From Curvibacter sp. GWA2_63_95 (GTDB lineage Bacteria; Pseudomonadota; Gammaproteobacteria; Burkholderiales; Burkholderiaceae_C): a stretch of DNA of 64,000 nt. The stretch spans positions 1 to 64,000 of the forward strand of contig MGPB01000004.1 in assembly GCA_001795455.1 (NCBI GenBank), written 5' to 3'. Positions 20,165 through 30,803 of this stretch are shown one piece after another (position 1 is the stretch's first letter; each line of letters begins with the position of its first letter). The notes beneath the pieces were generated by a model. The model ran no database searches. It was given only the letters and a program-made list of their open reading frames with translations, and had not been told where the DNA came from. The translations under genes were made by a program, and so were the position numbers.

Positions 20165-21436
20165 ATGGGCACCGAATTGATCCACAGCGACCTGATGCAC
20201 CAAATCGCTGCCGTGCTTTTTGGCGCGGCACTCTTGCATACCTTTGGCGCCAAGTTCTTCGAGGGGCTGGCGCACCGACACCCGAAGCACGCAGGCCTGT
20301 TCCATTTGCTGGGCGAGGTAGAGGTGGTGTTTGGCTTTTGGGCCTTTGTGCTGATTGCCTGCATGGCCCTGGTGGCGGGCAGCGGCCCGGCGATTGCGTA
20401 TGCCGAGTCGCGCCAGTTCACCGAGCCGCTGTTTGTGTGTGTGGTGATGGTGGTGGCGGCCTCACGCCCGGTGCTGGACGTGGTGGCCCGCAGCATGAAC
20501 CTGCTGGCCCGCCTGCTGCCACTCCCCCGGCCGTTGGCACTAGCCTGGCTCGGCCTGGCCGTGGTGCCCCTGCTGGGCTCGCTGGTGACCGAGCCGGCCG
20601 CCATGACGCTGGCCGCGCTGATGCTGGCCCCCCTGCTTTTCACCCCGGCCATGCCCGAGCGTCTGAAATACGCCGCACTGGGTGTGCTGTTCGTCAACAT
20701 CTCCATCGGTGGCACGCTCACGGCCTATGCCGCCCCCCCGGTGCTGATGGTCGCTGCCACCTGGCAGTGGGACACGGCGTTCATGGCCAGCACGTTTGGG
20801 TGGAAGGCCGCGCTGGCGGTGCTGCTCAACGCCACGGTGATGGTGCTGCTACTGCGCAAGCCCCTGCGCGCAGCGCCACCCCCGCCCCGCACCGCGGAGG
20901 TGTCCATTCCCTGGGTGGTCAGCGCGGTGCACCTGGCCTTTCTGGCGGGCGTGGTGTTGCTGGCCCACCATCCGGTGCTGTTTCTGGGACTGTTCCTGTT
21001 TTTTCTGGGCTACACCCAGGCCTATGCCCGTTTCCAAAACCCGCTGATCCTGAAAGAGGGGCTGCTGGTCGGCTTCTTTCTGGCCGGGCTGGTGGTGCTG
21101 GGCGGCATGCAGCAGTGGTGGCTGCAACCGATTGTGGAGAGCCTGGCACCGACCGCCTTGTTTTTTGGCGCCCTGGGCCTTACCGCGGTGACCGACAACG
21201 CAGCGCTGACCTACCTGGGCTCGCTGATCGTCGGTATCTCGGACCCGGCCAAGTACATGCTGGTGGCCGGTGCTGTGGCGGGCGGTGGCCTGACCGTGAT
21301 TGCCAATGCCCCCAACCCGGCCGGCGTGGCGCTGTTGCGCGCGGGCTTTCAAGACCAGTCCATCGGTGCCGGCGGCTTGCTGCTGGGCGCCCTGCTTCCT
21401 ACCGCGGTGACTGCCGCCTTTTTCCTGCTGCTATGA
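20165..21436 (+). CDS. Putative Na+/H+ antiporter (PF07399-type)
   Basis: 423 residues, about 11-12 hydrophobic segments. The pattern ALLHTFGAKFFEGLAHRHP near the start, GSLVTEPAAMTLAALMLAP, NISIGGTLTAYAAPPVLMVA and TAVTDNAALTYLGS match the putative Na+/H+ antiporter family 3. The protein is inner-membrane; transport activity is inferred from family annotation only. Its last codons overlap the GMC oxidoreductase start (ATGA), so the two are co-translated, though I see no functional link. Confidence 0.82.
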   Translation: MGTELIHSDLMHQIAAVLFGAALLHTFGAKFFEGLAHRHPKHAGLFHLLGEVEVVFGFWAFVLIACMALVAGSGPAIAYAESRQFTEPLFVCVVMVVAASRPVLDVVARSMNLLARLLPLPRPLALAWLGLAVVPLLGSLVTEPAAMTLAALMLAPLLFTPAMPERLKYAALGVLFVNISIGGTLTAYAAPPVLMVAATWQWDTAFMASTFGWKAALAVLLNATVMVLLLRKPLRAAPPPPRTAEVSIPWVVSAVHLAFLAGVVLLAHHPVLFLGLFLFFLGYTQAYARFQNPLILKEGLLVGFFLAGLVVLGGMQQWWLQPIVESLAPTALFFGALGLTAVTDNAALTYLGSLIVGISDPAKYMLVAGAVAGGGLTVIANAPNPAGVALLRAGFQDQSIGAGGLLLGALLPTAVTAAFFLLL

Positions 21437-23142
21437 CCAACGACACCACCTTCGACTACATCATCATCGGCGCGGGCACAGCCGGCTGCCTGCTGGCCAA
21501 CCGCCTGAGCGCCAACGCCTCCAAACGCGTGCTGTTGATCGAGGCCGGCCGCAAGGACGATTACCACTGGATCCACATCCCCGTCGGTTACCTCTACTGC
21601 ATTGGCAATCCGCGCACCGACTGGTTGTTCAACACCGAGGCCGAGGCGGGCCTGAACGGCCGCAGCCTGCGTTACCCGCGCGGCAAGACGCTGGGCGGCT
21701 GCTCCAGCATCAACGGCATGATCTACATGCGCGGCCAGGCCCGCGACTACGACCAATGGGCCCAGCTGACCGGCGACGCCAATTGGACCTGGGAGAACAG
21801 CCTGCCCTACTTCAAGCTGCACGAAGACCACCACAAGGGTGCCGATGCCCTGCACGGGGCCAAGGGAACCCCCTCCGCGCTGCTGCACGACAGCGGCACC
21901 GACTACCGCCGCGTGCTGCGCCACCACCAGGCTGGTGGCGAATGGCGGGTCGAGAAACAGCGCCTTCGCTGGGATGTGCTGGACGCGTTCGCCCAAGCCG
22001 CCACCCAAGCCGGCATTCCTGCCACCGACGATTTCAACCGCGGCAGCAACGAGGGCGTGGGTTACTTTGAAGTGAACCAGAAGGCCGGCTGGCGCTGGAA
22101 CACGGCCAAGGCCTTTTTGCGCCCCATGTGTTACGCGCGCCCCAACTTCGAGCTGTGGACCAGTGCCCAGGTGGCCAAGCTGGTGGTGGAACCGCAAGCC
22201 GAAGGCGCGGGCCTGCGTTGCACCGGTGTGCAGGTGTGGGATGGTCGCGAGATGGTCACCGCCACGGCCCGCGCCGAGGTGCTGCTGTGCGCAGGTGCCG
22301 TGGCCAGCCCGCAAATCCTGCAACTCTCGGGTCTGGGCCCGGCCGACCTGCTGCAGGCACGGGGCGTGAGCGTGGTGCAAGACACGCCCGGTGTGGGCGC
22401 CAACCTGCAAGACCATTTGCAGATCCGCGCGGTCTTCAAGGTGAAGAACACCCCCACGCTCAACACCCAGGCCCACAGCCTGTGGGGCAAAGCCAAAATC
22501 GGCTTGGAGTACGCCCTCAAGCGCAGTGGCCCCATGAGCATGGCGCCCAGCCAGCTCGGCGCCTTCACACGCAGCGACGCCAACCAAGCCCACCCCAACC
22601 TCGAGTACCACGTGCAACCGCTGAGCCTGGACGCATTTGGCCAACCGCTGCACACCTTCAACGCCTTCACTGCGAGTGTGTGCAACCTCAACCCCACCAG
22701 CCGTGGCACCGTGCAGATCAAGACGGCTGACTTCAAAGACGCCCCGGCGATTGCGCCCAACTACCTGAGCACCGAGGCTGACCGCAAGATTGCCGCCGAC
22801 TCGCTGCGCGTGACGCGCACGATCGTGGCGCAGCCCGCACTGGCCAAGTACCAGCCCGAGGAGTACAAGCCCGGCGTGCAGTTCCAGAGCGACACGGAAT
22901 TGGCCCAGCTGGCCGGGGACATTGCCACCACCATTTTTCACCCCGTGGGCACCACCAAGATGGGCCGTGAAGACGATCCGATGGCGGTAGTGGACAGCCG
23001 CCTCAAGGTACGGGGTGTAGCGGGCCTGCGCGTGGTGGATGCGGGTGTCATGCCCCTCATCACCAGCGGCAACACCAACTCCCCCACGCTGATGATTGCG
23101 GAGAAGGCCGCGCAATGGATTGCGGAGGATGCGACGCGCTGA
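21433..23142 (+). CDS. GMC-family FAD-dependent oxidoreductase (choline/alcohol dehydrogenase type)
   Basis: 569 residues. The FAD-binding motif IIIGAGTAGCLLANRLS opens the protein, with the GMC signatures RGKTLGGCSSINGMIYMRG, later GAVASPQILQLSGLGP, and the C-terminal active-site region TTIFHPVGTTKMG and TSGNTNSPTLMIAEKAA. The family oxidises choline, long-chain or aromatic alcohols. The absence of a neighbouring betB or regulator makes choline dehydrogenase less likely; substrate is undetermined. Translationally coupled to the antiporter gene. Confidence 0.92.
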   Translation: MTNDTTFDYIIIGAGTAGCLLANRLSANASKRVLLIEAGRKDDYHWIHIPVGYLYCIGNPRTDWLFNTEAEAGLNGRSLRYPRGKTLGGCSSINGMIYMRGQARDYDQWAQLTGDANWTWENSLPYFKLHEDHHKGADALHGAKGTPSALLHDSGTDYRRVLRHHQAGGEWRVEKQRLRWDVLDAFAQAATQAGIPATDDFNRGSNEGVGYFEVNQKAGWRWNTAKAFLRPMCYARPNFELWTSAQVAKLVVEPQAEGAGLRCTGVQVWDGREMVTATARAEVLLCAGAVASPQILQLSGLGPADLLQARGVSVVQDTPGVGANLQDHLQIRAVFKVKNTPTLNTQAHSLWGKAKIGLEYALKRSGPMSMAPSQLGAFTRSDANQAHPNLEYHVQPLSLDAFGQPLHTFNAFTASVCNLNPTSRGTVQIKTADFKDAPAIAPNYLSTEADRKIAADSLRVTRTIVAQPALAKYQPEEYKPGVQFQSDTELAQLAGDIATTIFHPVGTTKMGREDDPMAVVDSRLKVRGVAGLRVVDAGVMPLITSGNTNSPTLMIAEKAAQWIAEDATR

Positions 23143-23311
23143 AACAGTAGAGGGTTTGTCCCGATGCCGCGGCCCCCACAGGGCGGCTACATTGCATGTC
23201 AACGCAGACCTGACAGCAACTGCGAGGTCTACCCAGACCAAGCTTGAAACGACGCCGAGGAGACGGCTAAAACCAACAACAAACCCTGCACACCACGATG
23301 CAGATTTACAA

Positions 23312-23340
23312 AAGCACCGGCAACCCCGGTGCTTTTTTTA
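23312..23340 (+). terminator. Intrinsic terminator after the GMC oxidoreductase
   Basis: AAGCACCGG (23312-23320) and CCGGTGCTT (23326-23334) form a 9-bp stem with a 5-nt loop and a run of seven T (23333-23339). The upstream 170 bases, 23143-23311, hold no gene; they contain two further small stems (AGACCT/AGGTCT at 23206-23230 and GCCG/CGGC near 23263). Confidence 0.85.
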
Positions 23341-23347
23341 TGCCATT

Positions 23348-23398
23348 CTGGCCTGCGGCCCGCATGGGATATGCGTAACAAGCTCCTTATTTGATAGC
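23348..23398 (-). repeat. Dispersed repeat, copy 4
   Basis: Minus-strand copy: GCTATCAAATAAGGAGCT, then TGTTACGCATATCCC, then a diverged GC-rich end ATGCGGGCC. It lies between the terminator and the TauE/SafE gene. Confidence 0.7.
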
Positions 23399-23434
23399 AA
23401 AATCCGCAGCCAAACCGGATGCGACAATCTCCCC

Positions 23435-24199
23435 ATGGAATTGATTGTTGTGACGCTGGCCTCGCTGCTGGCCGGTTTTGTCGATGCAATTGTGGGCGGC
23501 GGTGGCCTGATTCTGACCCCCGCCCTGTTTGCCACCTTCCCCAACGCCCACCCCGCCACGCTGTTTGGCACCAACAAGGGCGCCTCGGTCTGGGGCACGG
23601 CCTTTGCCACGGTGCAGTACCAACGCCGGGTGCAGATGCAGTGGCATGCCATCGCCCCGGCAGCGGCCGTGTGTTTTCTGGCCTCGCTGGGGGGGGCTTG
23701 GCTGGTCACCGTGGTGTCACCCGAGCACCTGCGCAAGGCCCTGCCCTTGGTGCTGGTGCTGGTGCTGGCCTACACCCTGGTCAAAAAAGACCTGGGACGC
23801 CACCACACCCCCCGATTTGCCGGGCAACACGAGGCGCTGGTGGCCTGCGCGATTGGCGCCGTCATTGGTTTCTACGACGGATTTTTTGGTCCCGGCACGG
23901 GCAGTTTTTTTGTGTTCCTGTTAGTCCGTGTGCTGGGGTATGACTTCTTGAACGCGTCAGCCAGCGCCAAACTGCTCAACACCGCATCCAACCTCGCCGC
24001 CCTCATTCTGTTCACGCTCAAGGGGCATGTGTGGTGGCACTTTGTGGTGGTGATGGCCGTCGCCAATGTGCTGGGCAGCCTGGCCGGCACCCATCTGGCG
24101 CTCAAACACGGCACGGGTTTTGTGCGCAGCATGTTCATCGTAGTGGTGTCGGCACTGATCCTCAAAACCGGCTACGACGCATTTCTGCGTAGCCTCTAG
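23435..24199 (+). CDS. TauE/SafE family sulfite exporter-like membrane protein
   Basis: 254 residues with about eight membrane helices. The N-terminal SLLAGFVDAIVGGGGLILTP and the internal repeat IGFYDGFFGPGTGSFFVFLL are the two signatures of the TauE/SafE (COG0730) family. Members export sulfite, sulfoacetate or other organosulfonates, but substrate is not readable from sequence. Start 23435 gives the family N-terminus. Convergent with mrdA, nine bases between stops. Confidence 0.9.
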   Translation: MELIVVTLASLLAGFVDAIVGGGGLILTPALFATFPNAHPATLFGTNKGASVWGTAFATVQYQRRVQMQWHAIAPAAAVCFLASLGGAWLVTVVSPEHLRKALPLVLVLVLAYTLVKKDLGRHHTPRFAGQHEALVACAIGAVIGFYDGFFGPGTGSFFVFLLVRVLGYDFLNASASAKLLNTASNLAALILFTLKGHVWWHFVVVMAVANVLGSLAGTHLALKHGTGFVRSMFIVVVSALILKTGYDAFLRSL

Positions 24200-24208
24200 G
24201 CTCGCGAC

Positions 24209-26155
24209 TTAACGGGCGGGTGGCCAGGGCAAGTCGGCCGCCACGCGGGGCTTGCCTAGCGGGGCGCCAGCCTGCCCTTTGCTCACCGCCGCCAAGTCTT
24301 CTTCGCTGGGGTACTGGCCCAACAGCCAGTAGTCGAAGGCGCGGCGTGCAATGGGCGCGGCCGAGGCAGAGCCAAAGCCTGCGTTCTCCACAATCACCGC
24401 CAACGCAATCTTGGGGTCTGCTGCCGGGGCAAAGGCCACATACAGCGAGTGGTCGCGCTGGTGCTCCTCCATCGCTGACGCGTTGTACTTCTGGTTTTTC
24501 CCCAGGCTCACGGCTTGCGCTGTACCGGTTTTTCCACCACTCACATACCCGGCGCCCGCAAACACGCGGGTGCCGGTTCCGCCCTGCGTGACCCCCACCA
24601 TGGCATCGCGGATCACCGCCACGTTCTCGGGCTTGTAGCCCAGGTCCACCGGCGGTTCAGGGGGCACTGGCACCCGCACACGGGTGCTGGCATCCTGGGT
24701 GGCGATCACCAACTGGGGTTTGTGTTTCACCCCGTTGTTGGCCACGATGGCCACGGCCTGCGCCAGTTGCAACATGGTGAAGCTGTTGTAGCCCTGCCCG
24801 ATGCCCAACGAGATGGTTTCTCCGGCATACCACTTTTGCTGCTCGGGGCGCTTGTAGTACTTGCGCTTCCATTCCTGGCTGGGCAAGACGCCGCGCACTT
24901 CACCGTGGATGTCGATGCCCGTGTGCTGGCCAAAACCCAAGGGCTTCATGAAGTCATGCATGGTGTCCACGCCAAGCTCATTGGCCAAGGAATAGAAGTA
25001 GACGTTGCTGGACTCCACAATGGCGCGGCGCATGTCCATGATGCCGCCCTTCTCGTTCTCGGGGCTACCAAAGCGGTTGCCGCCAAACATGTAGAAGCCG
25101 GGGTCATTGACCAGGGTTTGCGGCGTGCGTGTGCCGGTCTCCAGCGCGGCCAGGGCCATGAAAGGCTTGTACGTGGAGCCCGGTGGGTAGGTGCCGCGCA
25201 GTGCGCGGTTGAGCAGTGGCTTGTCGATCGACTCGTTGAGCATCTGCCAGTTTTCCTGGTCAATGCCTTCGACGAACAGGTTGGAGTCAAACGTCGGTTT
25301 GCTGACAAAAGCCAACACTTCACCGGTCTTGGGGTCCAGCGCCACCAACGCCCCCCGGCGACTGCCAAACATGTCCTCAATCAGTTTTTGCAGCTTGATG
25401 TCAATGGACAGCACCACCACATTGCCGGGGGTGGACGGGTTGCTGGCCAGTTTGCGCACGGCGCGCCCGCCGGCCGAGGTTTCAATCCGCTCCACCCCGG
25501 TCAGGCCGTGCAGCGTGGACTCGAAACTCTGCTCCACCCCCAGTTTGCCGATGTATTCGGTCCCGCGGTAGTTGGCCTGGTCATCGCTGTCCTCGATCTT
25601 CTCTTTTTCGGACTGGTTGATACGCCCGATATACCCAATCACGTGGCTGGCCAGCTCGCCGTAGGGGTAGCTGCGGAACAAGCGGGCCTTGATCTCGACA
25701 CCGGGGAAGCGAAAGCGTTGCGCCGCAAAACGGGCGACCTCGGCATCGGTCAGGCGGGTGCGAATCGGCAGGGACTCGAAGTTCTTGGATTCCTCCATGA
25801 GCTTCTTGAAGCGGCGCCGGTCGCGCGGCGTGATGTCGATCACGCTGGCCAGTTCGTCGATGGTTTTTTCCACGCCACCGGTCTTGGAGGGCGTGACCTC
25901 CAGCGTGTAGGCCGAGTAGTTGGTCGCCAGCACCACCCCATTGCGGTCTTCAATCAGGCCACGGTTGGGCACGATGGGCACGATGGACGTGCGGTTGCTC
26001 TCCGCCTGTGCCCGCAAGTCGTCGTGACGCACCACCTGCAAATACGCCACACGCAGGGCCAGCAAGAAAAAGCAACACAGCACCACCACACTGACCACGA
26101 AGACACGGGTGCGAAAGCGGGCCAGGTCGGCCTGGACGTTGCGCAACTCGGTCAT
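24209..26155 (-). CDS. mrdA: Penicillin-binding protein 2 (elongasome transpeptidase)
   Basis: 648 residues: one N-terminal membrane anchor (VFVVSVVVLCCFFLLALRVA), a dimerisation domain with PNRGLIEDRNGVVLA, and a transpeptidase domain with SxxK at Ser327-Lys330 (PPGSTYKPF), SxN (VESSNVYFYS) and KTG (SGGKTGTAQ). It cross-links peptidoglycan during cell elongation with RodA and MreBCD. It is downstream of mreD on the same strand, 106 bases away with a dispersed palindromic repeat in the gap. rodA, which often follows, is not here: the next gene is convergent. Confidence 0.97.
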   Translation of the reverse strand: MTELRNVQADLARFRTRVFVVSVVVLCCFFLLALRVAYLQVVRHDDLRAQAESNRTSIVPIVPNRGLIEDRNGVVLATNYSAYTLEVTPSKTGGVEKTIDELASVIDITPRDRRRFKKLMEESKNFESLPIRTRLTDAEVARFAAQRFRFPGVEIKARLFRSYPYGELASHVIGYIGRINQSEKEKIEDSDDQANYRGTEYIGKLGVEQSFESTLHGLTGVERIETSAGGRAVRKLASNPSTPGNVVVLSIDIKLQKLIEDMFGSRRGALVALDPKTGEVLAFVSKPTFDSNLFVEGIDQENWQMLNESIDKPLLNRALRGTYPPGSTYKPFMALAALETGTRTPQTLVNDPGFYMFGGNRFGSPENEKGGIMDMRRAIVESSNVYFYSLANELGVDTMHDFMKPLGFGQHTGIDIHGEVRGVLPSQEWKRKYYKRPEQQKWYAGETISLGIGQGYNSFTMLQLAQAVAIVANNGVKHKPQLVIATQDASTRVRVPVPPEPPVDLGYKPENVAVIRDAMVGVTQGGTGTRVFAGAGYVSGGKTGTAQAVSLGKNQKYNASAMEEHQRDHSLYVAFAPAADPKIALAVIVENAGFGSASAAPIARRAFDYWLLGQYPSEEDLAAVSKGQAGAPLGKPRVAADLPWPPAR

Positions 26156-26178
26156 GGTTTAGCCGCGATGGTCAAACC

Positions 26179-26259
26179 GGTTCGCCGCTGGGCCGCCCCA
26201 AGGCGAACCAGCCCCCTCGGGGGGCAGCGCAGCACACGCAGTGGCAAGCGTGGGGGCCA
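26179..26259. repeat. Palindromic intergenic repeat between mreD and mrdA
   Basis: GGTTCGCC/GGCGAACC (26179-26186 and 26202-26209) and CCCCCTCGGGGGG (26212-26224) make two adjacent hairpins, followed by GCAAGCGTGGGGGCC. I recognise the layout (GCCGCCCCAAG... CCCCTCGGGGGGCAGCG... AGCGTGGGGG) as a REP-like element dispersed in Comamonadaceae. One copy in this window. Confidence 0.7.
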
Positions 26260-26261
26260 CA

Positions 26262-26792
26262 TCACAACGGGCGGTTGGCATCAGGATCAGGCGCACGGCG
26301 TTGTGGAGCCAGCAGCAGCACGCTGGCCACGGGCCACAACGCCGCCTCCAATACTGGCGCCAAAAGCAGCCACCAGCCCGGAAATGTGCCCCCCCCCATC
26401 AGGCGCAGCATCAGCTCCAGGGCATGGGCCGCCAAGAACAAAGGGAACACTTGCGCCGCTTGCGAAGGCACGGTAAACCACAACAAGCGGCGATGCACCG
26501 TGATGGCCAAAAAACTCAGCACGGTATAGGCCATGGCATGCTGGCCCAGCAGGCCGCCTTGGTGCACATCCATCAGCAGGCCGAACACAAAGGCGGCGCC
26601 GATGCTAACGCGCAGCGGCTGGTGCACGGTCCAGAACACCAACACCACGGCCAACAAATCGGGCGCCCAGGCCACACGCCCCCACAGGCCCATGTTGTTG
26701 ACCATATTGAGAAGCAGCGCGCCCACCACGCTGCCCCAAATAAACAGGGGGTTGGCAGGCAGCAAGAGCTGCTGACCCGGACGCATGATCAT
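26262..26792 (-). CDS. mreD: Rod shape-determining protein MreD
   Basis: 176 residues, five to six hydrophobic helices. It has the MreD pattern: early LFIWGSVVGALLLNMVNNMG, then WAPDLLAVVLVFWTVHQP and GFLLMDV-like FVFGLLMDVHQGGLLGQHA. MreD is the inner-membrane partner of MreC in the elongasome. The start overlaps the mreC stop by an ATGA, indicating translational coupling. Position between mreC and mrdA is diagnostic. Confidence 0.95.
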   Translation of the reverse strand: MIMRPGQQLLLPANPLFIWGSVVGALLLNMVNNMGLWGRVAWAPDLLAVVLVFWTVHQPLRVSIGAAFVFGLLMDVHQGGLLGQHAMAYTVLSFLAITVHRRLLWFTVPSQAAQVFPLFLAAHALELMLRLMGGGTFPGWWLLLAPVLEAALWPVASVLLLAPQRRAPDPDANRPL

Positions 26793-27709
26793 CGCAAACC
26801 TGCTCCTTTGGGCGACGCCGCCAACGCATCCGCAACGGGGCGGGCAGGCAACTGGTCTGACAGCGGGTCCAACACCAGCACATGGGTGGTACCAGACACC
26901 AAGGCCAGCGGCACGCAGTAAATGCGGGCAAACACGGCGTCCACCTGGCGCTCGACCTTTTCCACGCGCGCCACCGGCAGGCCCGGCGGGTACACACCAT
27001 CCACCCCGCTGGTGGTCAGGAGGTCGCCCACGGCCACGTCCGCGTTGGCCGCCATGTAGCGCAACTCCAGCGCATCCGCGTGGGTGGAGGTGTCACCAAA
27101 TGCCACCCCACGTGCACCGGTGCGCGCGTTGAGCACCGGAATCGCATGGTCCCGGTCGGTGATCAGGGTGACTTCGCTCATGGCCGGGTACACACGCGTG
27201 ACCTGCCCAATGACGCCCATCTCGTCCAGCACCGGCGAGCCCAAGGTCAGCTGGTGCATCAGCCCCTTGTTGATCACCACTTTGCGTGTGAAGGGATCCG
27301 CCGCGTCGTACAGCACCTGGGCGGCTTTGGCCGGTGCACTCAGGCGCGGCGACAGGTCCAGCAACTTGCGCAAGCGCTGGTTCTCCAGCTCCAGCTGCTC
27401 TACCTGGTTGGCCCGCAGGGACTGCAGGCTGAGTTTTCTGCGGGCCTCTTCCTGGGCCGACTCGGCAGACGCCACGGTGGTGAAGTAGGTCGCCGCAGAC
27501 TGCACCAGCACCACGGGCTGCAGGGCCAGCCACTGCACCGGGTAGAGCGCGGTGGCCAGCACCACGCGCAGGGGTTGCATCACTTTGAAGCGCGCATCAG
27601 CCACCATGAGAAACAGCGCCAAGGCGCTGCAGACGGCCAACTTGGACAGGGCCGAAGGGCCCTGTCGGAAGAAGGGAGGAGGATCTCTGTCCAGCGTACC
27701 GAGCGGCAT
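26789..27709 (-). CDS. mreC: Rod shape-determining protein MreC
   Basis: 306 residues: an N-terminal transmembrane helix (KLAVCSALALFLMVADARF), a coiled-coil of roughly residues 75-115 (EEARRKLSLQSLRANQVEQL onward), and the periplasmic beta-barrel domains (VVINKGLMHQLTLGSPVLDE, then GVIGQVTRVYPAMSEVTLIT). MreC scaffolds PBP2 in the periplasm. It follows mreB by 15 bases. Confidence 0.96.
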   Translation of the reverse strand: MPLGTLDRDPPPFFRQGPSALSKLAVCSALALFLMVADARFKVMQPLRVVLATALYPVQWLALQPVVLVQSAATYFTTVASAESAQEEARRKLSLQSLRANQVEQLELENQRLRKLLDLSPRLSAPAKAAQVLYDAADPFTRKVVINKGLMHQLTLGSPVLDEMGVIGQVTRVYPAMSEVTLITDRDHAIPVLNARTGARGVAFGDTSTHADALELRYMAANADVAVGDLLTTSGVDGVYPPGLPVARVEKVERQVDAVFARIYCVPLALVSGTTHVLVLDPLSDQLPARPVADALAASPKGAGLR

Positions 27710-27724
27710 CGCTGTGTCCGGCCG

Positions 27725-28873
<1,149 letters not shown>

Positions 28874-28971
28874 TTACCAAAGGCAGGATAATACCCCATC
28901 GCCTGTGAATAACTCGTGCAAAAGCCGCTGGCCTGACACGATTTACCCTTGGTTTCAACTCTTCTACACCC

Positions 28972-29271
28972 ATGTCCCTGACATCTTCCGACATCGCCCG
29001 CATTGCCAATTTGGCACGCCTGGAACTGGCCCCGGCCGAAACCGCGCGCCTGCAGACCCAAATGAACGACTTTTTCAGCATTGTGGAAACCATGCGCGCT
29101 GTGGACACCACCGGACTGGAGCCCCTGTCCCACCCCGTGGCCGCCATCCAGGACATCGTGCTGCGCCTGCGCGAGGACGCCGTGAGCGAGCCCAACCAGC
29201 GGGAAGCCAATCAGAAAAGCGCTCCCGCGGTAGAGCGCGGCCTGTTCCTGGTTCCCAAAGTCATCGAATAA
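28972..29271 (+). CDS. gatC: Glutamyl/aspartyl-tRNA amidotransferase subunit C
   Basis: 99 residues with the GatC pattern: [18 protein letters not shown] at the N-terminus and [13 protein letters not shown], then [12 protein letters not shown] and a C-terminal [10 protein letters not shown]. It bridges GatA and GatB of the amidotransferase that converts Glu-tRNA(Gln) or Asp-tRNA(Asn) to the correct product. First gene of gatCAB, 12 bases before gatA, divergent from mreB. Confidence 0.96.
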   Translation: MSLTSSDIARIANLARLELAPAETARLQTQMNDFFSIVETMRAVDTTGLEPLSHPVAAIQDIVLRLREDAVSEPNQREANQKSAPAVERGLFLVPKVIE

Positions 29272-29283
29272 GCAGATCCCCGT

Positions 29284-30801
29284 ATGTCGACTTCATTTTC
29301 CCAAACCGCCTTGCACGACCTGAGCGTGCGTTCGCTGGCCCAGGCCCTGCGCGACAAGCAACTCAGCGCAGTCGAAGCTGCCGAATATTTTCTGCAGCGC
29401 GGCACGGCCCATGCAGAACTTGGCGCCTTTGTAGCCACCAACACGGCCGCCACGCTGGCCCAAGCCCGTGCGGCCGACGCCCGCATTGCCACAGGCACGG
29501 CAGGCGCACTCGAAGGTGTGCCGATCGCACACAAGGATATTTTTGTGACGCGCGACTTCGCCACCACGGCAGGTTCGCGCATGCTCAAGGGTTACCGCTC
29601 GCCATTTGACGCCACCGTGGTCGACAAGCTGGCCCAGGCCGGTGCAGTGACCCTGGGCAAGCTCAACTGCGACGAGTTCGCCATGGGCTCCAGCAATGAA
29701 AACTCTGCCATCGCCCCAGTGGGCAGCGACACCGTGCAGCCGGTGCGCAACCCCTGGAACACCGCACGCATTCCCGGCGGCTCCTCGGGTGGCAGTGCGG
29801 CCGCCGTGGCCGCGCGCCTGGCCCCCGCCGCCACCGGCACTGACACGGGCGGCTCCATCCGCCAGCCCGCCGCGTTTTGCGGCATCACCGGCATCAAGCC
29901 CACGTATGGCCGCGCTTCGCGCTACGGCATGGTGGCGTTTGCCTCCAGCCTGGACCAGGCCGGCCCCATGGCCCGCAGCGCCGAAGACTGCGCGCTGCTG
30001 CTCTCGGCCATGTGCGGCCCGGACCCCGACCGCGACTCCACCTCACTGGACGTGCCGGGCGAAGACTTTGCACGCCAGCTCAACGACTCGATTGAAGGCC
30101 TGCGCATTGGTATCCCGCAAGAGTTTTTTGGCGATGGCCTGAGCGCCGATGTGCGTGCCAGCGTGGACGCCGCACTCAAGCAATACGAAGCCCTGGGCGC
30201 CAAGCTGGTGCCCATCACGCTGCCGCGTACCGAGCTGTCGATTCCGGTGTACTACATCATTGCGCCAGCCGAAGCGTCGAGCAACCTGAGCCGCTTTGAT
30301 GGTGTCAAGTTCGGCCACCGCGCGAAGGACCATGGTGACCTGGCCGATATGTACAAGAAGACCCGCGCCGAAGGTTTTGGCGACGAGGTGAAGCGCCGCA
30401 TCATGATCGGCACCTATGTGCTGTCCCACGGCTACTACGACGCCTACTACCTGCAGGCGCAAAAGATCCGCCGCATGATTGCCGACGACTTCCAGAACGC
30501 CTTCAAGGACTGCGATGTGATTGCCGGCCCCGTCGCCCCCACAGTGGCGTGGAAAATTGGCGAAAAGTCCGACGACCCCGTGGCCAACTACCTCGCCGAC
30601 ATCTTCACCCTGTCGGGCTCGCTCGCTGGCTTGCCGGGCATGAGCATCCCCGTGGGTTTTGCCAAGGCCGAGGCCGACAAGGGCATGCCGATTGGCATGC
30701 AGCTGCTGGGCAACTACTGCCAGGAAGCACGCCTGCTCAACGCCGCCCACCGCTTCCAGCAAGCCACCGATTACCACCTGGCCAAGCCCGCAGGATTCTG
30801 A
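29284..30801 (+). CDS. gatA: Glutamyl/aspartyl-tRNA amidotransferase subunit A
   Basis: 505 residues, an amidase-signature enzyme that releases ammonia from glutamine. The catalytic triad is readable by alignment to the family: Lys84 (PIAHKDIF), cis-Ser167 ([14 protein letters not shown]) and nucleophile Ser191 ([11 protein letters not shown]). Family length. Followed by gatB after two bases. The adjacent presence of GatB and GatC rules out an independent amidase. Confidence 0.97.
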   Translation: MSTSFSQTALHDLSVRSLAQALRDKQLSAVEAAEYFLQRGTAHAELGAFVATNTAATLAQARAADARIATGTAGALEGVPIAHKDIFVTRDFATTAGSRMLKGYRSPFDATVVDKLAQAGAVTLGKLNCDEFAMGSSNENSAIAPVGSDTVQPVRNPWNTARIPGGSSGGSAAAVAARLAPAATGTDTGGSIRQPAAFCGITGIKPTYGRASRYGMVAFASSLDQAGPMARSAEDCALLLSAMCGPDPDRDSTSLDVPGEDFARQLNDSIEGLRIGIPQEFFGDGLSADVRASVDAALKQYEALGAKLVPITLPRTELSIPVYYIIAPAEASSNLSRFDGVKFGHRAKDHGDLADMYKKTRAEGFGDEVKRRIMIGTYVLSHGYYDAYYLQAQKIRRMIADDFQNAFKDCDVIAGPVAPTVAWKIGEKSDDPVANYLADIFTLSGSLAGLPGMSIPVGFAKAEADKGMPIGMQLLGNYCQEARLLNAAHRFQQATDYHLAKPAGF

Positions 30802-30803
30802 CC

